NCBI RefSeq assembly: GCF_040530035.1
Contig: NZ_JBEWCD010000003.1
Span: 779,501-843,500, forward strand
Source: Roseibium sp. HPY-6
GTDB lineage: Bacteria > Pseudomonadota > Alphaproteobacteria > Rhizobiales > Stappiaceae
Direction: 5' to 3'
Length of the DNA stretch: 64,000 nt
Below the pieces are notes generated by a model. It did not search any database and was not told the origin of the DNA. It saw only the letters and a list, made by a program, of their open reading frames with translations. The translations under genes were made by a program, and so were the position numbers. Positions 9,376-18,175 of this stretch are shown piece after piece. The number at the start of each line of letters is the position of its first letter. The stretch's first letter is position 1.

Positions 9376-11027
9376 TTTTCTTCTCCAGAATATCCATAGT
9401 CTTTTGCGGCCTGATCAGCTGTGATCATTCCAGCTTCAATATCAGCAATTAGCCGCGACCGGTCCCGTTGTTTCGGGTCGCCATATCCGCCGCCGCCGGG
9501 CAGGCTCAGCTTCAGACGCTGTCCGTTTCGCACACGTTGCCGGCCTTTGGACTTGAGGCGCGTTCCGTCAGTCAGTTCAACGCGGCCTGCGGCCCCCGGA
9601 TGGCCGCCTTCGCGTCCCCGCGCTGGATTTTCGACCCGGTCAAACATTGCATTGAACCAGAAGTCGTAGCCGTCACGCGCTTCGATCTCGATGACCTGGC
9701 CAAGCCCGCCGCGCAGGGCGCCCGCGCCACCGGATCCCTCGCGCAGATCCTTGCGCCAGACGGTAATTGGCCCGACATGTTCGGTTGCCTCGACGCTCAT
9801 GGTTGAAACGCCAGAGGGAAAAGCTGTCGCCGAAAGCCCGTCAACAGAAGGGCGTGCGCCCGTTCCACCGGAGTTGAACATCAGAATTTCCGCGTTTTCC
9901 AGACCGGTCTCCGGATTGCTGGGGCGGGCGGAAATCTGAATGTTCCAGAGCGCCGATGCGCCTTCGGAGGGAACGGTTCCAGGCATGGCCTTGTGCAGCG
10001 CGCCGAGTACGACATCGGGCACCAGATGCCCGAGAACGTGACGCACCGAGACAGGCGCCGGCCGCTTCGCGGCAAGGATGCAGCCTTCGGGCGCGGAAAT
10101 TTCAAAGGGATCCAGCGACCCGGTGTTGTTCGGCACACTGGCCGCAATCGCGCATTTCAGGCCGTAGCAGGCATAGGCTCTGGTATAGACTTCCGGCACA
10201 TTCACGCCGAAGGCGCTCATGCCGCTCGTCCCGCTGAAATCCGCCGACAAGCGGTCACCGTCGACCTTCAGCGTCACCACGATCTCCACCGGACGATCAT
10301 AGCCATCGACCGTCATGTCATGCCGGTAAGTGCCGTCGGGCACCTTGGCGATTGCCTCGCGGGTCGCCTTTCGGCTGGCGTCCATGATGAAGTCGGCAAG
10401 GCCGTCCAGATCGTCGATCCGGAATTCGTCGAGCATTGCCTGCAGACGGCGATTGCCCGCTTCGTTGCAGGCAGCGAGTGAGTACATGTCGCCGACGGTC
10501 TGATCCGGCGTTCTGACATTTGCGCGAATGACAGAGACCAGAAGTTCGTTGACCTCGCCGCGCTCGGCAAACTTGCAGATCGGGATCAACAGGCCTTCTT
10601 CAAAGACTTCACCGGCATCCGGTCCGAAACCGCGCCCGCCTATGTCGACGACATGCGCCGTACAGGCAAAAAATCCGATATGCAGGCCGAGGCGGAACAC
10701 CGGTGTGACGACGGTGATGTCATGCAGGTGCCCTGTCCCGAGCCACGGATCATTCGTGATGAAGACGTCGCCGTCATAAATATTCTGCAAGCCGATTTCA
10801 CGCGCGAAATGCGTTACGCTTTCAGCCATGGCGTTGACGTGGCCCGGCGTGCCGGTCACGGCCTGTGCCATCATCCGGCCGCTGCGGTCGAAAAGGCCCG
10901 CAGAGAGGTCTCCCGCTTCGCGGACCGAGGTTGAAAACGCGGTACGGATCAGGGTCGTTGCCTGCTCCTCGACAACAGCGACGAGGCGGTTCCACATGAT
11001 CTGGTAATCAATGGCGGTCGGCGTCAT
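9372..11027 (-). CDS. hyuB: Hydantoinase/oxoprolinase B subunit
   Basis: A 551-residue protein of the HyuB family (hydantoinase B/oxoprolinase, also acetone-carboxylase alpha-like). The typical N-terminus (IMWNRLVAVVEEQATTLIRT) and the GDVFITNDPWLGTGHLHD block near residues 85-102 are present. With HyuA it performs ATP-dependent opening of a cyclic amide such as a hydantoin, N-methylhydantoin or 5-oxoproline. The gene overlaps hyuA by 4 bases, consistent with an obligate complex. The exact ring substrate is not readable. Confidence 0.92.
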   Translation of the reverse strand: MTPTAIDYQIMWNRLVAVVEEQATTLIRTAFSTSVREAGDLSAGLFDRSGRMMAQAVTGTPGHVNAMAESVTHFAREIGLQNIYDGDVFITNDPWLGTGHLHDITVVTPVFRLGLHIGFFACTAHVVDIGGRGFGPDAGEVFEEGLLIPICKFAERGEVNELLVSVIRANVRTPDQTVGDMYSLAACNEAGNRRLQAMLDEFRIDDLDGLADFIMDASRKATREAIAKVPDGTYRHDMTVDGYDRPVEIVVTLKVDGDRLSADFSGTSGMSAFGVNVPEVYTRAYACYGLKCAIAASVPNNTGSLDPFEISAPEGCILAAKRPAPVSVRHVLGHLVPDVVLGALHKAMPGTVPSEGASALWNIQISARPSNPETGLENAEILMFNSGGTGARPSVDGLSATAFPSGVSTMSVEATEHVGPITVWRKDLREGSGGAGALRGGLGQVIEIEARDGYDFWFNAMFDRVENPARGREGGHPGAAGRVELTDGTRLKSKGRQRVRNGQRLKLSLPGGGGYGDPKQRDRSRLIADIEAGMITADQAAKDYGYSGEEK

Positions 11028-13108
11028 TTGGCATCCTTCCGGACCAGCAACAGGCAGCCGTCGGATTGACCAACAGCGCGATAAGCGGATGTGACGATGG
11101 TGGTGGTTTCCGCCTCGATGATTACGGCCGGGCCCGCGATGACACTGTCTGGTGTCATGGCTGAGCGTTCGACTTCCTGCGCCTCGACAATGCTGCGCAG
11201 TGCAGCGTCAAATATCGGGCGCGTTCTTAGGACGGCGGCATCTTCCGAACCTGCCTGCGGCTTTGTTGTCTCCGGTTGCGGTCTTTCGGAAGCCACGATG
11301 AGAGACCAGTTTGTGATTTCAGGTGCGAGCCCGTCGATCGTCCTGCCGAACAGCATCCTGTAGGCACTTTCGAATGCGGCCAGAATAGCGTCCGTATCCC
11401 CGGAGGTGAAAATCTTGTGCGGCAGCGGAACGGGGATTTCCCAGCCCTGTCCGGCATACCGCATGAACGCAGTGAGGCGGGTCGTTGTGCGGCCGTCTCC
11501 GATACCGGCACGAACAAAGGCTCGCGCTTCCGCTTCCATGGCTTCGAGTGCTGCGTTGACGGCGTCGGCGTCAAACGACGCGAGTGTCTGAAATAGACCT
11601 CTTGTCGCTTCATAGCTGAACGGTGCGCGCAGGAAGCCGATCGCAGAGCCGACACCGGCACCCGGAGGGATCAGCAGCGCTTTGATGCCGAGCTTTTCGC
11701 AGAGCCTGCACGCATGCAATGGCGCGCCACCGCCAAAGCCGATCATCGTGAAGTGCTCGATATCCCGGCCGTTTTCAACCGTGTGAACACGGGCCGCATT
11801 GGCCATGTTCTCGTCGACCATTTCGGTGACGCCAAAGGCAGCATCGCTGACCGGGATCGATTGCGCTTCGGCAATCCGCTCTGAGAGCGCCTGCTGCGCG
11901 AGATCAACTGACAAGGGAATTTCGCCGCCTGCGAAATTGTCCGGATCGAGCCGCCCGAGCACCAGGTTGCTGTCTGTGACGGTCGGTTCCACGCCGCCGC
12001 GCTGATAACAGGCAGGCCCCGGTTCGGACGCGGCAGATCGTGGGCCCACCTGGATACGTCCCATGGTATCGATAGACGCGATGGAGCCGCCGCCCGCGCC
12101 GATCTCGACCATCTCCACGACTGGCGTGGACACGGTCATGCCGGACCCTTTTTTGAAGCGGTAGGTCCTTGCGACTTCGAATGTGTTTGCCGTTTTTGGA
12201 GCGCCGTCCTCGATCAGGCAGATTTTCGCGGTGGTTCCGCCCATGTCAAACGACATCACCTTGTCGATCTGGTGGGATCTGGCAAACTCCGCGGCAAAAA
12301 TTGCGCCTCCCGCAGGCCCGGATTCCAAAAGCCGGACCGGTTGCTCGGACGCTGTTTCCACCGAGATGAGACCGCCACCGGAATGGAGCATGAACACCGG
12401 TGCGGAAACGTCCGCGTTTCGGAGTTTCGCCACAAGCCGGTTGAGATAGGCAGAGACCTGCGGCTGAACATATGCGTTGGCGATCACCGTGTTGAAGCGT
12501 GGCAGCTCGCGCATCTGCGGAGAGATCACGGAAGAAAGTGAAATCGACAGGTCAGGTGCCAGTTTTTTGAGCGCGTCCGCCATCATGCGCTCATGCGCAT
12601 CGTTGGCATAAGCGTGCATCAGTCCGATTGCAACGGCCTCATAACCGGCTTCAACGATGCGTTCCGCCAGTCGCCGTGCTTCGCCGGCATCAAGATCGAG
12701 AAGGACCTGGCCTTGCGGGCCGACGCGCTCGTTGAGTGTGAAACGGTCCTTGCGCGGAACAAGCGGCTTCGGCAGTTCGAGGTTGAGGTCATACTGCTCG
12801 AAGCGGTTCTCGGACCGCATCTCGATGACATCCCGAAAGCCTTCGGTGGTGACAAACGCTGTCCGCGCGCCACGCCGTTCGATCAGCGCGTTGGTGACCA
12901 GCGTTGTGCCATGGATGACCTGATCAATTGTGTGAAGTGCAATGCCTGCCTTTTGTGCGGCTGTTTCAATCCCTTTCAGGATCGCACGTTCGGGTTCGGT
13001 GTAGTCCGTGAGCACCTTGCACGTGGCCATGCCACCCGGGTGATCCAGTGCCACATCCGTAAACGTGCCGCCGATATCCACGCCAACACGAATGTCCGAC
13101 ATATTCAT
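11024..13108 (-). CDS. hyuA: Hydantoinase/oxoprolinase A subunit (ATP-binding)
   Basis: A 694-residue HyuA-family protein. The N-terminal phosphate-binding loop VGVDIGGTFTDVALD is at about residues 7-21 and a second actin-fold motif (MSFDMGGTTAKICLI) lies near 285. It supplies ATP-dependent activation of the ring amide for HyuB. ATG 13108 follows the amine-oxidase stop by 5 bases; an in-frame ATG two codons later (MSDIRVG) is an equal candidate. Its place between an FAD amine oxidase and HyuB suggests ring opening followed or preceded by amine oxidation, as for N-methylhydantoin to sarcosine, but other substrates fit. Confidence 0.92.
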   Translation of the reverse strand: MNMSDIRVGVDIGGTFTDVALDHPGGMATCKVLTDYTEPERAILKGIETAAQKAGIALHTIDQVIHGTTLVTNALIERRGARTAFVTTEGFRDVIEMRSENRFEQYDLNLELPKPLVPRKDRFTLNERVGPQGQVLLDLDAGEARRLAERIVEAGYEAVAIGLMHAYANDAHERMMADALKKLAPDLSISLSSVISPQMRELPRFNTVIANAYVQPQVSAYLNRLVAKLRNADVSAPVFMLHSGGGLISVETASEQPVRLLESGPAGGAIFAAEFARSHQIDKVMSFDMGGTTAKICLIEDGAPKTANTFEVARTYRFKKGSGMTVSTPVVEMVEIGAGGGSIASIDTMGRIQVGPRSAASEPGPACYQRGGVEPTVTDSNLVLGRLDPDNFAGGEIPLSVDLAQQALSERIAEAQSIPVSDAAFGVTEMVDENMANAARVHTVENGRDIEHFTMIGFGGGAPLHACRLCEKLGIKALLIPPGAGVGSAIGFLRAPFSYEATRGLFQTLASFDADAVNAALEAMEAEARAFVRAGIGDGRTTTRLTAFMRYAGQGWEIPVPLPHKIFTSGDTDAILAAFESAYRMLFGRTIDGLAPEITNWSLIVASERPQPETTKPQAGSEDAAVLRTRPIFDAALRSIVEAQEVERSAMTPDSVIAGPAVIIEAETTTIVTSAYRAVGQSDGCLLLVRKDAK

Positions 13109-13113
13109 TCTGC

Positions 13114-14388
13114 TTAAAAACCCTTGATGAACTGGTTGGCAGTGAAGGCAAGATTGTAGAAGCGCGACATCAGCGGCGCGGACGCAACGGCAGTTACATC
13201 TGTGATCGGCAAGGGGAGTTCTTTGGGATCCATGCCTGTCAGAAGACCCGCCATGCCCTGTCCGAAAATCGTCCCGGTGGTTATGCCGCGGCCATTGTAG
13301 CCGATGGGGGTGTAGAGCCCCTCGTCCAACGTGTGAATGCGCGGAAGATGGTCGGGCGTCATGGCAATCTGGCCGTGCCAGGCTTCTTCAAACCGGACCC
13401 TGCCGAGGTCGGGAAACATCTTCGATATCCGCTTTTGCGCCCAACGCTGGGAAAGTCCGCTGGACTTCGTGCCGATGACCTTGCCCATCGATCCGATGAT
13501 CAGGCGGTCGTTGTTGTCCTTGCGGAGTGAGAACATGACCGGTGCCGTATCCCAGAGCCCCTGTCTTTCCGGCAGGATGTGAGCAGCTTTTTCTCCCAGT
13601 GGCTCGGTAGCCAACTGGAAATAGTGGATCATTGTGTAGGTCTTGTTGAGCCCGGGCCATAGCGCATCGGTGTAGGCATTGGTCCCCAGAACCACGGCTT
13701 TCGACTGAAGATGACCCTTGTCGGTTTCAACGGCCCAGCCATCGGTCTGTTTCAGGAGATTGGTGACCTTCACGCCCGTACAGATCTTGGCCCCGGCCGC
13801 TGTCGCGGCGCGGGCAAGACCGCGGCAATATCCCATCGGATTGACAGTCCCGGCGCGGCGATCAATCAGGCCGCCGTGGAACATATCTGTGCCGATTTTG
13901 TCTGCGATTTCCTCTCGCCCCAGCAGGTCGACCGGCTCGCCCATGGAGTTCCACTCTTTCCACCGTGCCTCCAGGTCGCGAAATCCGGAAGGGGCGTGTG
14001 CGGCGTGGATCGTCCCCTGGCGGGTTGCCTCGCATCTGATCTGGTGCTTTTCGATCAGATCGAAAACCATCTCGGGCCCCTGCCCGAACCGCTGCAGGAA
14101 GCGCGGGCCATATGTGGTTCCCAGTTTTTCGCGGACCTGTGTCGGTGGCAGCCAGATCCCCGCATTTACCAAACCGACATTTCGACCGGAACCGCCGAAC
14201 CCGATATGATTGGCCTCGATGACACAGGTGGAAAGTCCGGCTTCGGAGCAATGCAGCGCCGTGGAGAGGCCGGTGAAGCCACCGCCGACAATGGCAACGT
14301 CAAAGGTTTCACCTTCCGGCAACCGCCCTTCGAAGTCGCGTTCTTCGGCTGAAGCATCCCAAAGGGAAATCGGCATTGTTCGGGTCAC
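13114..14388 (-). CDS. FAD-dependent amine/D-amino acid oxidase family protein (DAO)
   Basis: A 424-residue DAO-fold flavoprotein of the PuuB/OrdL type. The dinucleotide motif VAIVGGGFTGLSTALH is near residues 28-43 and the HIGFGGSGRNVGLVN segment (flavin attachment and sarcosine-oxidase-like loop) near 62-76. I chose GTG 14388 because a perfect AGGAGG lies 8 bases upstream (14402-14397); an ATG four codons in and an upstream ATG at 14451 are less well placed. These enzymes oxidise secondary or primary amines to imines, making H2O2 or passing electrons on. It is the first gene of the seven-gene minus-strand operon. Confidence 0.88.
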   Translation of the reverse strand: MTRTMPISLWDASAEERDFEGRLPEGETFDVAIVGGGFTGLSTALHCSEAGLSTCVIEANHIGFGGSGRNVGLVNAGIWLPPTQVREKLGTTYGPRFLQRFGQGPEMVFDLIEKHQIRCEATRQGTIHAAHAPSGFRDLEARWKEWNSMGEPVDLLGREEIADKIGTDMFHGGLIDRRAGTVNPMGYCRGLARAATAAGAKICTGVKVTNLLKQTDGWAVETDKGHLQSKAVVLGTNAYTDALWPGLNKTYTMIHYFQLATEPLGEKAAHILPERQGLWDTAPVMFSLRKDNNDRLIIGSMGKVIGTKSSGLSQRWAQKRISKMFPDLGRVRFEEAWHGQIAMTPDHLPRIHTLDEGLYTPIGYNGRGITTGTIFGQGMAGLLTGMDPKELPLPITDVTAVASAPLMSRFYNLAFTANQFIKGF

Positions 14389-14480
14389 CGCAACAGCCTC
14401 CTGTCTACCGTTGTTACACAAACGTGCCCATATTGGATTAGTTGCAAACATCAGGGGTGTGTGTCAACATAAGAAATAAT

Positions 14481-14499
14481 CGTTTTATATATCGAAACA
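14481..14499. promoter_or_regulatory. Putative IclR-family operator, copy B
   Basis: On the minus strand the site reads TGTTTCGATATATAAAACG, with GTTT-N9-AAAC dyad symmetry. It lies in the divergent region between the amine oxidase operon (ATG/GTG 93 bases away) and the rhodanese gene (10 bases away). It matches copy A (21214-21232) at 16 of 19 positions. IclR assignment is an inference from the IclR gene nearby. Confidence 0.55.
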
Positions 14500-14508
14500 G
14501 AGAGCGAT

Positions 14509-14910
14509 ATGAAAAAACTCAAGAAGAACTCAGCGAGCATGGTCGCCGAAGCACGGGCACGCATTGAGGAAATCGAGATCCAGGACCTGATCCAGCTTCT
14601 GGACAACGACAACGTCGTTGTTGTCGATATCCGCGATGTGCGCGAGCGGCAGAGGTCCGGCTTTATACCCGGGAGCGTCCATGCGCCAAGAGGTATGGTT
14701 GAATTCTGGGTCGACCCGGAAAGCCCTTATTTCAAGGAGATTTTCGGCGAAGATAAGAAGTTCATCTTTCACTGCGCGTCCGGCTGGCGCTCGGCGCTGA
14801 CGGTCGCGACGCTTCAGGACATGGGCTTTGAGGCCGCGCATTTGAGAGAAGGTTTTTCCAAATGGGCAGAAAAGGGCGGTCCGGTGGAGATGCCGGAACC
14901 CAAGTCATAA
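14509..14910 (+). CDS. Rhodanese-domain protein
   Basis: A 133-residue single-domain rhodanese. The N-terminal CH2A-like part is VVVVDIRDVRERQRSGFIPGS near residues 36-56, and the active-site loop is Cys89 in HCASGWRS, followed by the C-terminal TLQDMGF helix region. Such proteins carry a persulfide on the loop Cys and move sulfane sulfur between thiosulfate, persulfides and acceptors in the cytoplasm. It is transcribed divergently from the hyu operon across a putative IclR box. An alternative start is ATG 14539. Its presence hints that sulfur is released in the pathway. Confidence 0.88.
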   Translation: MKKLKKNSASMVAEARARIEEIEIQDLIQLLDNDNVVVVDIRDVRERQRSGFIPGSVHAPRGMVEFWVDPESPYFKEIFGEDKKFIFHCASGWRSALTVATLQDMGFEAAHLREGFSKWAEKGGPVEMPEPKS

Positions 14911-14932
14911 ACAGGAAAGAGCTGTGAGCGGC

Positions 14933-14964
14933 GAGGCGCGTCTTGCCTGGCGAAAACGCGTCTC
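14933..14964. terminator. Hairpin between convergent genes
   Basis: GAGGCGCGT and ACGCGTCTC can form a 9-bp stem (one G-T pair) with a 14-base loop, midway between the stops of the rhodanese and IclR genes. It lacks a T-run, so its role as terminator is tentative. Confidence 0.35.
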
Positions 14965-14977
14965 GTGGAGCAAGAGT

Positions 14978-15748
14978 TTACACCCTTGAGAGTTTGCGGG
15001 AAACCGCTTCGGCCGCATGTGCTGAAAGAGAACCGAAGCGTTCTTCCGCATTGTCGGGCAGGTTGACGTTCGGGACCGAGATGCCGATCGCCGCGACTGC
15101 TTCACCGTCCGGTAGTTTGATCGCAGCTCCAAAACTCAAAATGCGGTCGCGGAATTCACCCGTGTCGAATGCATAGCCGCGCATTTGCGTGGCTTCGATG
15201 TCCGCATCGAGCTGGCTCAGCGAGGTCAAGGTGCGGTTCGTGAACGACTGCAGGGGCTCCGACAGTTTTTCCCGCAAGCTGGTATAGTTCGCCGCCAGGA
15301 TTGCCTTGCCGGTCCCGACACAATGGATCGGCGCCGATCCGCCGATCGGGTTCCAGGACCGGATCGGCTTCTTGCTCTCGATTTTGTCGATGTAGACGAC
15401 ATTGAATTGTTCGGGGACCGCCAGGTAGATCGTCTCACCCGTCTCGTCGGCGAGATACGCCATTTCAGGAGCCGCGAGTTCTCTTAGGTTGAGACTGTCG
15501 ACCGTCGAGCGTCCGACTTGCCACATCTTGAGCGTTACCGCGTAGCTGCCGTCTTCCCGTTGTGCGACATAGCCAAGTCTGGAAAGCGTTTGCAGCAGGC
15601 GGAACGTATTCGACTTGGTCAGGTCCAGCGCGCGGGAGATCTCGGTGACACCTAGTGACCGGCGCGCTTCGGCGAGCTTTTCGAGGATTGCCAGGCCTTT
15701 GGAGAGTGTGGAATCTACTTTAGCTTCGGTCGGTTTTTTTTCGGACAT
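14978..15748 (-). CDS. IclR-family transcriptional regulator
   Basis: A 256-residue IclR protein. The N-terminal winged helix-turn-helix spans about residues 12-75 (TLSKGLAILEKL, then LGVTEISRALDLTKSNTFRL). The C-terminal effector domain shows the family pattern (ETIYLAVPEQFNVVYIDKIES, GTGKAILA, RGYAFDTGEF). It is two bases downstream of the BisC-type molybdoenzyme gene and shares its promoter. It is the only IclR gene in the window and the best candidate to bind the three related boxes at 14481, 18103 and 21214. The inducer is likely the imported substrate or an acid intermediate. Confidence 0.9.
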   Translation of the reverse strand: MSEKKPTEAKVDSTLSKGLAILEKLAEARRSLGVTEISRALDLTKSNTFRLLQTLSRLGYVAQREDGSYAVTLKMWQVGRSTVDSLNLRELAAPEMAYLADETGETIYLAVPEQFNVVYIDKIESKKPIRSWNPIGGSAPIHCVGTGKAILAANYTSLREKLSEPLQSFTNRTLTSLSQLDADIEATQMRGYAFDTGEFRDRILSFGAAIKLPDGEAVAAIGISVPNVNLPDNAEERFGSLSAHAAEAVSRKLSRV

Positions 15749-15750
15749 AG

Positions 15751-18078
15751 TCAGTCTTTGCTGGCGGTTTTTGGCAATGTAGCGGACGTATCCGCAAAGG
15801 TAAATCGAGGCGGTACATGTGCCTGGACCGGAGGAACGGACCCTTGCGGCAGCCGGATTTCGATGTTTGTCGAATGCGCAGCTGTGCTTTGTGTGAGCGA
15901 CGACGTCCTGTGGTCATGCGTCAGAACGTTCGGGTTCCCATGTCGGTCGCGCTGATCCGGGCTTGAGAAATCCGGGTCATACCAGGCACCGGTCCAAAGA
16001 AACACGCATCCTTCGCGAATGTCTTCCGTCACCCTGGCACCGGCAAGGCAGCGACCACGGGCGTTGTAAAGCTCGACGACGTCGCCGTCGGAGATGTCCC
16101 GTTTGGCTGCATCTCTCGGGTGAATCAGGACAGGCTCGCGCTCCTTGATCTTCGACGCGAGGCTTGTTGCGCCGTTATCGAGCTGGCTGTGGAGACGGGT
16201 TCCTGGCTGGCCCGAAACCAGTGCGAGCGGATAGGTCTGGTCATTCGCAGCTGCCCTGTCTCTTGGCTCAAACCAGCTCGCATGCCCCGGGCAATCCGGC
16301 AGGTTCATATCGTCTATTGTCTGGGAGTACAGTTCGATACGTCCACTCGGTGTCGGTAGCGCAAATTTTTCCGGTTCGGCCCGGTAGTCCGAAAGGAAGA
16401 CCTGGTTCGGCGACGGGTCGGGCAAGGTGATCACGTCACCTGAAATGAATGTGTTCCAATCCGGCAACGCGATCCCGTGTTCTTTGGCGGCCGTTCTCGT
16501 TTCTTCCCAGAGCCTGATGAGCCAGCCGTGCTCGTCGAGGCCTTCTGAGAAACCATCCACATTTCCAAGGCGCCTTGAGAGGTCGCAGTAGATGTCGAAT
16601 TCGGTTCGCGCCTCGCCGGGAGGAGCAGCACAGGCAGGCATCGGGATCAGCGCGTTGTCCGATTTGCCGGCACCAAAATCGGTTCGTTCCTGCGGCGCTG
16701 CCACGGGCAGGACGATGTCAGCGTGGCGAGCCGTCGCGGTCCAGTTGATCTCATTGACGACAATCGTGTCCGGCGTTGCAAAAGCGCGCCTCAGCCGGTT
16801 CAGGTCCTGATGATGGTGAAACGGATTGCCGCCCGCCCACCAGACCATCTTCGCGTTCGGTAGTGTCTGCTTTTGACCCAGATAGGTATAGTCCTGCCCG
16901 GGGTGCAGCAGCATTTCTGAAATCATGCTCACCGGAATGAAGTCCGGTATCTGGCGTTGCCCCTGTGACAGCGCGCCGGGGCGGAATATCCGCTCGATAT
17001 TGCCGATATTGCCATTGACGCCGTAACCGATCGTGAAGCCGCCTCCCGGAAGACCGACCTGACCGAGCATGGCCCCAAGCGAAACGGTCATCCAGAGGGG
17101 CTGCTCCCCGTAGTCGGCGCGTTGCAGGCTGGCAGCGCACGAGATCATTGTGCGCTTTGCGGCCATTTCCCGAGCGAGCAGTCTCAGCTTCGCAGCTGGG
17201 ATGCCGGAACGTTCTGCGGCCCATTCCGGTGTTTTGGCTATGCCGTCCGTTTCTCCGCGAAGATAGGCAGCCAGTTGGTCGAAGCCGACGCTGTAGCGGT
17301 CAAGGAAGTTCTGGTCGTGCAGATTTTCTTCCAAAAGTGTATGGGCGATGCCCATCATGACGGCGACGTCTGTGCCAGGTAGCGGCGCAATCCATTCAGC
17401 GTCGACGGTATCCAGTACATCGCTTCGCAGCGGACTGAAATTGACGAAGCGGACGCCCTTGCGGGCACACTTGGCAAGGTTGTCGCCAAGCCGGTGTTGT
17501 GAGATGCCGCCGTCGCTGACCTGGGCGTTGCGCATGGCGAGGCCGCCAAACAGAACGACAAGCTCGCTATGCTCTGCAATGACGGACCAGCGCGTGGCCT
17601 GCGCGACGTGCTTCCGGAACGGGCCCAGTATGAACGGCATCAGGCCCAAAGCCGCATTGTAGCTGTAGTTTCCTTCCGAGCGGACGAACCCGCCCTCGGT
17701 GTTGAGGAACCGTTTGAGCTGGCTCTGGGCATGATGAAAACGGCCCGCGCTCGACCAACCGTAGGAACCGGCAAAAATCGCATTGTTGCCGTGGGTCTCC
17801 CTGACCCTTTTCAGCTCATCGGCCAGGAGATCGATCACCGTGTCCCAGCTGACTTCGACAAAGGGCTCTTCTCCGCGCGTTGAAGGACCGGGCCCGTTTT
17901 CGAGCCAGCCTTTGCGCACGGCGGGCCGTAGAACGCGGGCCTGGCCGTTCAGGCTTGAGGCAATGTTGCCGTTGATGGGGGAGGGTTCGGGATCTGCAGG
18001 ATGCGGGTCGACCGAGGCGATCCGGCCGTTTTCGACCTGAACGCAGCCGATACCCCAGTGATTTGAAGTGAGTGGCAT
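15751..18078 (-). CDS. Molybdopterin oxidoreductase, biotin/methionine sulfoxide reductase (BisC/DMSOR) type
   Basis: A 775-residue type III DMSO-reductase family enzyme, the size of BisC. The segment GSYGWSSAGRFHHAQ at about residues 104-118 places Ser110 as the Mo ligand, as in DMSO/TMAO reductases. There is no Tat signal and no N-terminal Cys cluster, so it should be a cytoplasmic, Fe-S-free enzyme reducing S- or N-oxides, such as free methionine-S-sulfoxide or biotin sulfoxide. ATG 18078 is chosen because it gives the family N-terminus (MPLTSNHWG); an upstream ATG at 18120 would run through the promoter. It forms an operon with the IclR gene. It needs Moco, as does IdrA elsewhere in the window. 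Confidence 0.88.
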   Translation of the reverse strand: MPLTSNHWGIGCVQVENGRIASVDPHPADPEPSPINGNIASSLNGQARVLRPAVRKGWLENGPGPSTRGEEPFVEVSWDTVIDLLADELKRVRETHGNNAIFAGSYGWSSAGRFHHAQSQLKRFLNTEGGFVRSEGNYSYNAALGLMPFILGPFRKHVAQATRWSVIAEHSELVVLFGGLAMRNAQVSDGGISQHRLGDNLAKCARKGVRFVNFSPLRSDVLDTVDAEWIAPLPGTDVAVMMGIAHTLLEENLHDQNFLDRYSVGFDQLAAYLRGETDGIAKTPEWAAERSGIPAAKLRLLAREMAAKRTMISCAASLQRADYGEQPLWMTVSLGAMLGQVGLPGGGFTIGYGVNGNIGNIERIFRPGALSQGQRQIPDFIPVSMISEMLLHPGQDYTYLGQKQTLPNAKMVWWAGGNPFHHHQDLNRLRRAFATPDTIVVNEINWTATARHADIVLPVAAPQERTDFGAGKSDNALIPMPACAAPPGEARTEFDIYCDLSRRLGNVDGFSEGLDEHGWLIRLWEETRTAAKEHGIALPDWNTFISGDVITLPDPSPNQVFLSDYRAEPEKFALPTPSGRIELYSQTIDDMNLPDCPGHASWFEPRDRAAANDQTYPLALVSGQPGTRLHSQLDNGATSLASKIKEREPVLIHPRDAAKRDISDGDVVELYNARGRCLAGARVTEDIREGCVFLWTGAWYDPDFSSPDQRDRHGNPNVLTHDHRTSSLTQSTAAHSTNIEIRLPQGSVPPVQAHVPPRFTFADTSATLPKTASKD

Positions 18079-18102
18079 TTCTGTTTCGCTAACCAGAACA
18101 AA

Positions 18103-18121
18103 TTTTCTATATATTGACACA
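18103..18121. promoter_or_regulatory. Putative IclR-family operator, copy C (weaker)
   Basis: The minus strand reads TGTGTCAATATATAGAAAA. It shares the TGT-n-TC-n-ATATATA-n-AAA pattern of copies A and B but its dyad is poorer. It sits between the divergent BisC-type gene (25 bases away) and the MetC-like gene (55 bases away). A TTGACA hexamer at 18114-18119 overlaps it on the plus strand and may be a -35 element for the MetC-like gene. Confidence 0.45.
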
Positions 18122-18175
18122 CATAAGGACCAGTGTCATCAATTCAACACTACTCGAATTCGGGAGCCCACCAGA

